DNA of 5,529 nucleotides from assembly GCA_020200995.1 (NCBI GenBank), contig JAIVHQ010000272.1, positions 1 through 5,529 on the forward strand, in the 5' to 3' direction. Numbering within the stretch: the stretch's first letter is position 1; each line of letters starts with the position of its first letter. The notes beneath the pieces were generated by a model that worked only from the letters and a program-made list of their open reading frames with translations, did not search any database and was not told the origin of the DNA. The stretch is from Flavobacteriales bacterium. Lineage in GTDB: Bacteria; Bacteroidota; Bacteroidia; Flavobacteriales_D; Cryomorphaceae. The translations under genes were made by a program, and so were the position numbers. This document shows positions 1 through 4,875 of the stretch, in pieces.

Positions 1-127
1 CTCTTGCAAGATGATCAAGTTAAATCAAAAGTAGACCAAACGCAGGATTGCAAATCCTGCGAAGCGACTCCGATATCCATTTTCCGTTTAGATCAAGCGA
101 TTCGCAACTTATGAATCCCGAATTCAA
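1..127. other. non-coding left edge, downstream of arsS
   Basis: This short AT-rich stretch lies beyond the stop codon of the minus-strand radical SAM gene. No convincing coding frame is seen. Its one notable element is a perfect hairpin at 41-61, listed separately. Whether the minus-strand operon continues to the left of the window (for example to arsM) cannot be judged from here. Confidence 0.6.
41..61 (-). terminator. perfect 9-bp hairpin, possible terminator of the minus-strand operon
   Basis: CGCAGGATT (41-49) pairs perfectly with AATCCTGCG (53-61) around a 3-base loop. It lies about 65 bases past the arsS stop codon. Read on the minus strand, the stem is followed by TTTGG and then a T-rich stretch including TTTTGATTT, so it could act as a weak intrinsic terminator; the T tract is not the uninterrupted run of a classical one. 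The central part also mimics a tRNA-Cys anticodon arm (loop TTGCAAA), but the rest of a tRNA is absent. Confidence 0.4.
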
Positions 128-1189
128 CTACGTAGTACTCCCCTGACAACTACTCCCGGCCCCCGCAGTACAACCATAGCAATGCTGCGACACGCGGATG
201 TTGCGGTCGGCGATGGCGTCCACATCGAGCTCGCTGATGTGCTGCAGCTTGTGGTCCACTTTGAGTTCCAGCATTTGGTTGAAATCGCAGTCGTAAAGAA
301 AGCCGTCATAGCTCACGGAGAGGGTGTTGCGGCACATCACGTTTTTCACTGCGGTGGGATTGTACGCCGACACAAGACGGTCCATGTAGTCTTCATAATT
401 GTCGGAAGCCACGAGGTATTCCAAAAATCGGCTGATCGGCAGGTTGGTGATGGTAAAGAGGTCGTTGAACTCGATGCCGAAATCGGCCTTGAGGTTTTTC
501 TTGAATTCGGCTTGCAAAGCTGCCTGATCGCCCGGCATAAATGCGCCTGAAGGATTGTAAACAAGATCGAGTTTCAATCCGCTGCCTTCAATGCCGTAGC
601 CCACTTCGTTGAGTTGGAGCAGGGCGGTGATCGATTTGTCAAAAACCCCGTCGCCGCGCTGCTTGTCGGTGCGCTCGCGCTTGTAAAAGGGCAGCGACGA
701 CACCACGTGTATGTTGTGCTTGCGAAAGAACTCGGGCAGGTCGTGGTATTTCTTGTTGGCTCGAATAATGGTGAGGTTGCTGCGTACGATAAAATCTTCC
801 ACCCCGATTTTGGCCGCCTCTTCGACGAACCACCTGAAGTGGGGATTCATCTCGGGCGCCCCGCCCGTGAGGTCGAGGGTGTGCACCGTGGTATGGCGCA
901 GCACTTCGAGGATGTGCTCCATCGTTTCGCGGGTCATGATTTCCTTGCGGTCGGGGCCGGCATCCACGTGGCAGTGCGAGCACACCTGATTGCACATGTA
1001 TCCGACGTTGATCTGAAGGATTTCCAGTTCTGCGGGCCTCAGCGGATAGTCATCGATTTCACGCAGTTTTTCCGAAAAGACGGGCAACCCTCCTCCGCCA
1101 AAAATACCGTTCGACAAAAACTCGAGTTGTGCCTCCGGGGCTTCGAGCTTTCTCTTTTTCTTCCTTTCTTTCAGTGTCTCCTTGATCAT
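128..1189 (-). CDS. arsS: ArsS-type radical SAM protein (arsenosugar biosynthesis)
   Basis: A 353-residue radical SAM enzyme. ArsS-family enzymes use S-adenosylmethionine to attach a 5'-deoxyadenosyl group to a dimethylated arsenic species, giving the precursor of arsenosugars; the assignment here is by family. Residues 1-15 are a basic Lys/Arg-rich tail. The radical SAM cluster motif CxxxCxxC is Cys66, Cys70 and Cys73, with the SAM-contacting TGGAPE at 108-113. The C-terminal part (about 205-353) matches the Cys-rich domain of this family, with Cys286, Cys301, Cys337, Cys340 and Cys348 and the signature CYGCTAGAGSSC near the end. Some relatives are described as selenoproteins; this one ends CQGSTT and then TAG, with no in-frame TGA, so no selenocysteine is needed. 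The ATG start gives the full family length. It lies 87 bases downstream of the peroxidase-like gene on the same strand and is probably co-transcribed with it. The product is expected to be cytoplasmic, since no signal peptide or membrane segment is seen. Confidence 0.9.
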   Translation of the reverse strand: MIKETLKERKKKRKLEAPEAQLEFLSNGIFGGGGLPVFSEKLREIDDYPLRPAELEILQINVGYMCNQVCSHCHVDAGPDRKEIMTRETMEHILEVLRHTTVHTLDLTGGAPEMNPHFRWFVEEAAKIGVEDFIVRSNLTIIRANKKYHDLPEFFRKHNIHVVSSLPFYKRERTDKQRGDGVFDKSITALLQLNEVGYGIEGSGLKLDLVYNPSGAFMPGDQAALQAEFKKNLKADFGIEFNDLFTITNLPISRFLEYLVASDNYEDYMDRLVSAYNPTAVKNVMCRNTLSVSYDGFLYDCDFNQMLELKVDHKLQHISELDVDAIADRNIRVSQHCYGCTAGAGSSCQGSTT

Positions 1190-1276
1190 AATATCTCGCT
1201 CACTTTCCTATTTGTGGCCTTTCCTTCCGGAAAATTTCGGAACCTTGGGCCTGTTTTGTTTTCGCTACGGGTGTGC
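1190..1276 (-). other. spacer within the minus-strand operon, with imperfect palindrome
   Basis: The 87 bases between the two minus-strand genes contain no ORF and no TAnnTTTG-like promoter facing arsS. They include an imperfect palindrome at 1225-1242 with arms TTCCG and CGGAA around an A/T-rich centre. It could be an RNA processing or stability hairpin between co-transcribed genes; no poly-T run follows that would mark a strong terminator. Confidence 0.3.
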
Positions 1277-1612
1277 TCACATGCTGAGCTTCTCCACCTT
1301 GTTCATCATCTGCACGCCATGCACGAGTGACGCTCCGCCGCGGATGGCGCCCGCCACATGGAGGGCTTCCATCATCTCACCTTTTTCGATGCCGCGCTCC
1401 AAGCCGTCGGTGGTGTATGCGTCGATGCAATACGGACATTGGATGGTATGCGCAACCGCCAGGGCAATCAGCGACTTTTCGCGCGCACTGAGCTTGCCCT
1501 CGGCAAATACAGCCCCGTAATAATCAAAAAATTTAGCGCCCAGCTCCTCGTTCCACTCTGATATCTTGCCGAATTTTTTAAGATCCTGCGGATTGTAGTA
1601 CGATTTTTCCAT
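1277..1612 (-). CDS. arsenosugar-associated peroxidase-like protein (AhpD/CMD fold)
   Basis: A 111-residue protein of the carboxymuconolactone decarboxylase/AhpD fold. This subtype is repeatedly encoded beside ArsS-type radical SAM genes; its reaction is unproven, but a thiol redox or peroxidase role is usually assumed. The redox motif is CPYC (Cys59, Cys62), preceded by the helix AREKSLIALAVAH and followed by IDAYTTDGLERG. The residue four after the second Cys is Tyr66, where AhpD has His, and Ser47 stands where AhpD-like proteins have Glu. The cysteine codons are TGT and TGC, so this is the Cys form of a family with some selenocysteine members. The frame stays open upstream to an ATG at 1675, but the internal ATG at 1612 is preferred. 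It follows AAAAGAG, starts the recognisable sequence MEKSYYNPQDL and gives the normal small size; the 21 extra residues overlap a candidate promoter and operator. It is the first gene of the minus-strand operon. Confidence 0.85.
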   Translation of the reverse strand: MEKSYYNPQDLKKFGKISEWNEELGAKFFDYYGAVFAEGKLSAREKSLIALAVAHTIQCPYCIDAYTTDGLERGIEKGEMMEALHVAGAIRGGASLVHGVQMMNKVEKLSM

Positions 1613-1643
1613 CTCTTTTGTATGTGTTTTTTTGTTTTCAAAC

Positions 1644-1651
1644 CAAATGTA
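1644..1651 (-). promoter_or_regulatory. candidate -7 element for the arsenosugar operon
   Basis: Read on the minus strand this is TACATTTG, an exact match to the Bacteroidota -7 consensus TAnnTTTG. It lies about 30 bases upstream of the preferred start of the peroxidase-like gene. No good TTTG -33 element is seen at the usual distance; that region is occupied by the palindrome at 1663-1677, which could mean an activator- or repressor-controlled promoter. It overlaps the upstream extension of the coding frame, which supports the internal start at 1612. Confidence 0.4.
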
Positions 1652-1662
1652 ACCGAATTTCT

Positions 1663-1677
1663 CGATGGTAACCATCG
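1663..1677. promoter_or_regulatory. perfect palindrome CGATGGT-A-ACCATCG, possible operator
   Basis: Two 7-base arms are exact inverted repeats around a single central A. The element covers roughly the -20 to -35 zone of the candidate minus-strand promoter at 1644-1651, where a dimeric regulator would control RNA polymerase access. I do not recognise it as a known ArsR-type or other named operator. No regulator gene is in the window. Confidence 0.35.
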
Positions 1678-1692
1678 CATATACGACGATTG

Positions 1693-1833
1693 ATGGGTTT
1701 AGGATTTTTGAAACAGGAATGCGGAACGGAAAGTTCGGCCACCGCAGAGAATCCGGATGCTTTCCAAACCTTCACTTTACACAGCGACCCGATCATCAAC
1801 CCCGGAGCAGTCCTCAACTTGGGCGAATTCTGA
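1693..1833 (+). CDS. possible small ORF of 46 codons, or gene remnant
   Basis: A plus-strand frame runs from ATG at 1693 to TGA at 1831-1833 and encodes 46 residues beginning MGLGFLKQEC and ending INPGAVLNLGEF. I do not recognise the protein. The second half, from about residue 17, has mostly G or C in third codon positions, like the real genes nearby, while the surrounding DNA is AT-rich. No convincing ribosome binding site precedes the ATG, and the frame closes just upstream at 1669-1671. It could be a small gene, the tail of a decayed gene, or chance. No signal peptide or membrane segment is clear. Confidence 0.25.
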   Translation: MGLGFLKQECGTESSATAENPDAFQTFTLHSDPIINPGAVLNLGEF

Positions 1834-1979
1834 ACCTGAGGAATAAGGATAAGGTCGAAAGAAAGCAATGTTAGCAGGCCACCCTGAATTTTTAAAGATA
1901 GATCGCAGGGCCATTCAGATTCATTATTATCTCATTATAACAGCTATAATCTTGTTCATATCACGATATCGCACCCTAT

Positions 1980-1987
1980 TATTTTTG
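1980..1987 (+). promoter_or_regulatory. candidate -7 element for the acyl operon
   Basis: TATTTTTG fits TAnnTTTG and lies about 80 bases upstream of the first gene of the plus-strand operon. A TTG at 1952-1954 could serve as the -33 element, but its 25-base spacing is longer than usual. A TATAAT at 1945-1950 is an alternative that lacks a matching -35. Initiation just after the element would give a 5' leader of about 70 bases containing the nested hairpin at 2009-2063. Confidence 0.35.
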
Positions 1988-2008
1988 GTTTGGTTTTATC
2001 CGTTCTAT

Positions 2009-2063
2009 TGTTGCTCCTACATTAGCCCGGTGTAAATTGTACACTAATCCAAAAGCAGCAACA
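2009..2063 (+). promoter_or_regulatory. nested three-stem hairpin in the leader of the acyl operon
   Basis: Three sets of complementary segments nest inside one another: TGTTGCT (2009-2015) with AGCAACA (2057-2063), ATTAG (2021-2025) with CTAAT (2044-2048), and TGTA (2031-2034) with TACA (2040-2043) around the loop AATTG. All 16 pairs are Watson-Crick. The structure ends four bases before the ATG at 2068, so folding would bury the translation start region. It matches no riboswitch class I know. The inner part, GTGTA-N5-TACAC (2030-2044), could instead be a DNA operator for a dimeric repressor. Confidence 0.4.
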
Positions 2064-2067
2064 CATC

Positions 2068-2817
2068 ATGAAGATTACCCTCGAAAATAAATCGGCCGTT
2101 ATCACAGGCGGCGCCAGTGGCATAGGCCGCGAAACCACCCTTGCCTTTCTTAAGGCCGGCGCCAAAGTCATGGTGTGGGATGTGAATGAAACTGCGGCTG
2201 AGGAAACCCGCGCCCTCGCAGGTGAACTGTCTGCGCAGCTCCATTTCACGAAAGTGGACATACGCGACTACGCCAATGTGGAAGCCGCCACCGCCGATGC
2301 CGTAAAAGCACTCGGCCGCATCGACATCCTTATTAACAATGCCGGCATCACCTCAGACAGCACCCTGAAAAAAATGACGCCCGAGCAATGGCAAAAGGTG
2401 ATCGACGTGAACCTCACGGGCGTATTTAACTGCGGCCGCGCCGTGAGCCTCCACATGATGGAGCACGGACAGGGAGGCCGCATCATCAACACTTCCAGCG
2501 TGGTAGGCCTTTACGGAAACTTTGGGCAGAGCAATTACGTGGCCACTAAAGCCGGCGTAATCGGCCTGACCAAGGTATGGGCCCGCGAGCTCGGCCGTAG
2601 CCAAATCACGGTAAATGCGGTGGCGCCCGGCTTTATCGAAACGGACATGATCAAGACCGTTCCCGAAAAAATCCTCGACGGACTGCGCGGACAAACACCG
2701 CTGGGGCGCCTCGGCAGCCCGACCGACATCTCCAACGCCTACCTCTTCCTCGCGAGCGATCAGGCGGCCTTCATCACCGGGACCACCCTCAGCGTGGACG
2801 GAGGTATTCACATCTAA
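2068..2817 (+). CDS. fabG: FabG-like short-chain dehydrogenase/reductase
   Basis: A 249-residue classical SDR, the usual FabG length, predicted to interconvert a 3-ketoacyl thioester (ACP or CoA) and its 3-hydroxy form in the cytoplasm. The dinucleotide motif TGGASGIG is at 13-20, NNAG at 90-93, and the catalytic tetrad is Asn115, Ser144, Tyr157 and Lys161 (YVATK). The text around Tyr157 and the stretch TVNAVAPGFIETDM are typical of FabG. Asp38 at the end of strand beta-2 suggests NADH rather than the NADPH used by housekeeping FabG. The ATG start places the first strand and glycine motif correctly. It is the first gene of a four-gene operon, 19 bases ahead of the ketosynthase-like gene. It could instead be a 3-hydroxyacyl-CoA or other alcohol dehydrogenase; the SDR class is certain, the substrate is not. 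Confidence 0.88.
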   Translation: MKITLENKSAVITGGASGIGRETTLAFLKAGAKVMVWDVNETAAEETRALAGELSAQLHFTKVDIRDYANVEAATADAVKALGRIDILINNAGITSDSTLKKMTPEQWQKVIDVNLTGVFNCGRAVSLHMMEHGQGGRIINTSSVVGLYGNFGQSNYVATKAGVIGLTKVWARELGRSQITVNAVAPGFIETDMIKTVPEKILDGLRGQTPLGRLGSPTDISNAYLFLASDQAAFITGTTLSVDGGIHI

Positions 2818-2836
2818 CCCTTTTGCAGAGAAACGC

Positions 2837-3835
2837 ATGAACCCACAACGCAACACCACCATCGCCGGCACCGGTATGTACGTACCCCCGAAGGTGGTGC
2901 CCAACAGCTACTTCAACGAACTCCTCGGTGAGGATGTCGATACCTGGCTGCGCCAAAACGTGCAGATTTTCGAGCGCCGCTGGACCGGCCCCGATGAGTC
3001 CACTGCCGACCTTGCGGAAAATGCGGCCCTCCAAGCCCTCCAAAATGCCGGACTGAAAGCCGAAGACCTCGACCTGATCATCATCAGCACCGACACGCCC
3101 GAATACATATCGCCGAGCACGGCCAGCGTGGTGCAGCACCGCCTCGGCGCTGTGAATGCCGGCACCTTCGATATCAACACCGCCTGTGCGGGCTTCGTGA
3201 CCGCCCTCGACATGGGCGCCAAGTACATCACCGCCGATGCCCGCTACGAGCACATCCTCGTGATCGGTGCCTACAACATGTCGAAGTACCTCAACATGGC
3301 CGACAAAAAAACCGTGACCCTCTTCGCCGACGGAGCCGGCGCGGCCGTCCTCAGCAGCACCACAGGCGGCGAAGCAGGCCTCAAAGCATCGCGCCTGCGC
3401 ACCCGCGGTGAGTACGCCGGGTGGATGGGCATCTACGCCGGCGGAGCGCATACACCCGTTTCCGACAAGGTGCTGGAAGAAAAGACCCAGCTCCTTCAAT
3501 TCGTCAAAAAGTTCCCGCCCGAACTCAACCCCAACACCTGGAGCGGAATGATCAAAGAACTTTGTGAAGAAGCCGGCATCAGCCCCGAGCAGATCGGCCG
3601 CTACTTCATTACACAAATCAACATCAACGCGATACACGCCACGCTTGACATCCTCGGTGAGCCGCATCACAAGGCTGAAACCGTGATGCACCACTACGGC
3701 TACACCGGCTCTGCCTGCATCCCCATGGCCCTTCACCAGGCCAATGAGGCCGGGCGCATACAGCGCGGCGATTACCTCATGTTCATCGGCAGTGGAGGCG
3801 GCCTGGCCTTCGCCGGAGCATTGATAAAATATTGA
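2837..3835 (+). CDS. FabH-like ketoacyl-ACP synthase III homologue lacking the catalytic His and Asn
   Basis: A 332-residue thiolase-fold protein of the ketosynthase III type, close to FabH in length. The N-terminal TIAGTGMYVPPKVV, the nucleophile motif NTACAG with Cys117, LFADGAGAAVL (162-172) and the C-terminal GSGGGLAFAGAL (318-329) follow the family order. The usual HQAN motif reads TQIN at 259-262, so the catalytic His is Thr259. The usual YGNTSAASIP reads YGYTGSACIP, so the catalytic Asn is Tyr289. The later HQAN at 300-303 lies in the ordinary FabH DEA-type helix and is not the catalytic motif. With Cys alone, decarboxylative malonyl condensation is unlikely. Acyl transfer from a thioester to another nucleophile, as in FabH-like acyltransferases such as CerJ, is an alternative. 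The ATG follows the reductase gene by 19 bases; the end overlaps only a possible TTG start of the hydrolase. Confidence 0.87.
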   Translation: MNPQRNTTIAGTGMYVPPKVVPNSYFNELLGEDVDTWLRQNVQIFERRWTGPDESTADLAENAALQALQNAGLKAEDLDLIIISTDTPEYISPSTASVVQHRLGAVNAGTFDINTACAGFVTALDMGAKYITADARYEHILVIGAYNMSKYLNMADKKTVTLFADGAGAAVLSSTTGGEAGLKASRLRTRGEYAGWMGIYAGGAHTPVSDKVLEEKTQLLQFVKKFPPELNPNTWSGMIKELCEEAGISPEQIGRYFITQININAIHATLDILGEPHHKAETVMHHYGYTGSACIPMALHQANEAGRIQRGDYLMFIGSGGGLAFAGALIKY

Positions 3836-3840
3836 AAGCC

Positions 3841-4875
3841 ATGATCGAAACCACGACCATCACCGCCAACGGCCTGCAGCAGCACCTCCGCCTGCGCAAA
3901 GGAGGAGATCGCCACATTCTCTTCATTCACGGCAATGGTTCCGACAGCGCGTATTGGGAGGAATTGATGAAGGCCCTGCCATCAGACTACAGCGCAGCCG
4001 CCCCCGACCTGCGCGGCTACGGCCTCACCGAAGCCCAACCCGCTCGCGCCGAGCGCAGCTATGGCGATTACGTGGACGACCTCAAAGCCCTTGTGGATGC
4101 TTTGGGATGGGAGCGCTACCACATTGCCGGCCACAGCCTGGGCGGTGGCATGGCCTGGGAGCTTCTGCTCGCTGATGCTGCACGCATTGAAAGCATTACC
4201 ATGATCAATCCCGCTTCGCCTTACGGATTTGGCGGTACCAAAACCGCCGATGGCCAACTCACCTTCCCCGATGGGGCGGGCAGCGGTGGCGGCATCGTGA
4301 ATCCCGATTTTGTGCGCCTGCTCCAAGCCGGCGACCGCAGCGACAGCGAGCCCACCAGCCCGCGCAATGTGATGAACACCTTTTACTGGGCGCCACCTTT
4401 CGTACCCGACAATGTGGAAGCCCTCCTCGACGGCCTCCTCCGCATGAAGGTCGGTGAGCAGTTTTACCCCGGCGACTCTGTGCCCTCCGAGCATTTCCCA
4501 TTTGCCGCCCCGGGCAAATTCGGCCAGCTCAATTGCGGTGGTCCGCTCAGCAAGCAAGGCATCGTGGAACGCTTAGGTGCGCTTCCGCAAAAACCGCCCA
4601 TCCTCTGGGTGCGCGGCGCCAAAGACCAGATTGTGAGTGATCAAAGTATGTTTGACCTCGCTGTACACGGCGCTGCCGGCCTTGTGCCCGGCTATCCCGG
4701 CGAGGAGGTTTGTCCGCCGCAACCCATGATCGCGCAAACCCGCCATGCCCTTCGCGCATACGAAGCCAAAGGCGGCCGCTACACGGAAGTGCTAATGGAA
4801 GATTGCGCCCACTCGCCCTACATTGAAAACCAAGATGAGTTCATGCAGCTCTTCCTCCAATTCCTGGCTGCGTAA
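3841..4875 (+). CDS. alpha/beta hydrolase with large cap domain
   Basis: A 344-residue alpha/beta-hydrolase-fold protein, probably cytoplasmic, with no signal peptide. The oxyanion motif HGNG is at 30-33, followed by APDLRGYG (54-61), the nucleophile elbow GHSLGG with Ser99, the likely acid Asp262 in VRGAKDQIV, and the likely base His324 in DCAHSPY. The catalytic triad is therefore complete. About 125 residues between strand beta-6 and the acid (roughly 125-250) form an unusually large Gly/Pro-rich cap that should define the substrate; the protein is longer than typical 260-300-residue relatives. The ATG at 3841, five bases after the ketosynthase stop, is preferred to a TTG at 3832 that overlaps that stop and has no better binding site. 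In this operon it may release an acyl group from a thioester or cleave an ester or lactone. The exact substrate is not recognisable. Confidence 0.85.
   Translation: MIETTTITANGLQQHLRLRKGGDRHILFIHGNGSDSAYWEELMKALPSDYSAAAPDLRGYGLTEAQPARAERSYGDYVDDLKALVDALGWERYHIAGHSLGGGMAWELLLADAARIESITMINPASPYGFGGTKTADGQLTFPDGAGSGGGIVNPDFVRLLQAGDRSDSEPTSPRNVMNTFYWAPPFVPDNVEALLDGLLRMKVGEQFYPGDSVPSEHFPFAAPGKFGQLNCGGPLSKQGIVERLGALPQKPPILWVRGAKDQIVSDQSMFDLAVHGAAGLVPGYPGEEVCPPQPMIAQTRHALRAYEAKGGRYTEVLMEDCAHSPYIENQDEFMQLFLQFLAA

Larger units (their letters stand above)
1613..2067. other. divergent regulatory region between the two operons
   Basis: About 455 bases separate the divergent minus-strand arsenic pair from the plus-strand acyl operon. 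From the left it holds a candidate minus-strand promoter (1644-1651), a perfect palindrome (1663-1677) and a possible 46-codon plus-strand ORF (1693-1833). Next come paired segments CCCTG (1882-1886) with CAGGG (1906-1910), AT-rich DNA with a direct repeat of TCATTAT (1921-1927 and 1932-1938), and ATATC-AC-GATAT (1958-1969). It ends with a candidate plus-strand -7 element (1980-1987) and a nested hairpin (2009-2063). Longer overlapping frames on both strands here have poor starts and no recognisable protein sequence, so I do not call them genes. Confidence 0.6.

Noticed and set aside
17..88. A tRNA-Cys gene around the hairpin at 41-61
   Set aside because: Placing the anticodon loop at 48-54 gives no pairing acceptor stem, no D arm at the right spacing and no TTCGA-type T loop with a paired stem.
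614..1330. Long plus-strand frames opposite arsS (182-550 and 614-1330)
   Set aside because: They are antisense to a well-supported radical SAM gene, have no domain signatures and arise from its codon composition.
1613..1675. Extension of the peroxidase-like protein to the upstream ATG at 1675
   Set aside because: The 21 extra residues do not look like family sequence, they cover a candidate -7 element and palindrome, and the internal ATG has a better upstream AAAAGAG and gives the usual protein size.
1638..1868. A 76-residue minus-strand frame in the intergenic region
   Set aside because: It starts with TTG, has no binding site and no recognisable protein features, and its composition is explained better by the opposite-strand frame at 1693-1833 or by chance.
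2789..3736. A 315-residue minus-strand frame opposite the ketosynthase-like gene
   Set aside because: It is a mirror frame rich in Gly, Val and His, caused by the GC-rich third positions of the real gene, with no family motif.
3734..3745. HQAN at residues 300-303 of the ketosynthase-like protein as the catalytic His motif
   Set aside because: It lies after YGYTGSACIP, in the helix that reads ALDEA in FabH. The true HQAN position is about 40 residues earlier and reads TQIN.
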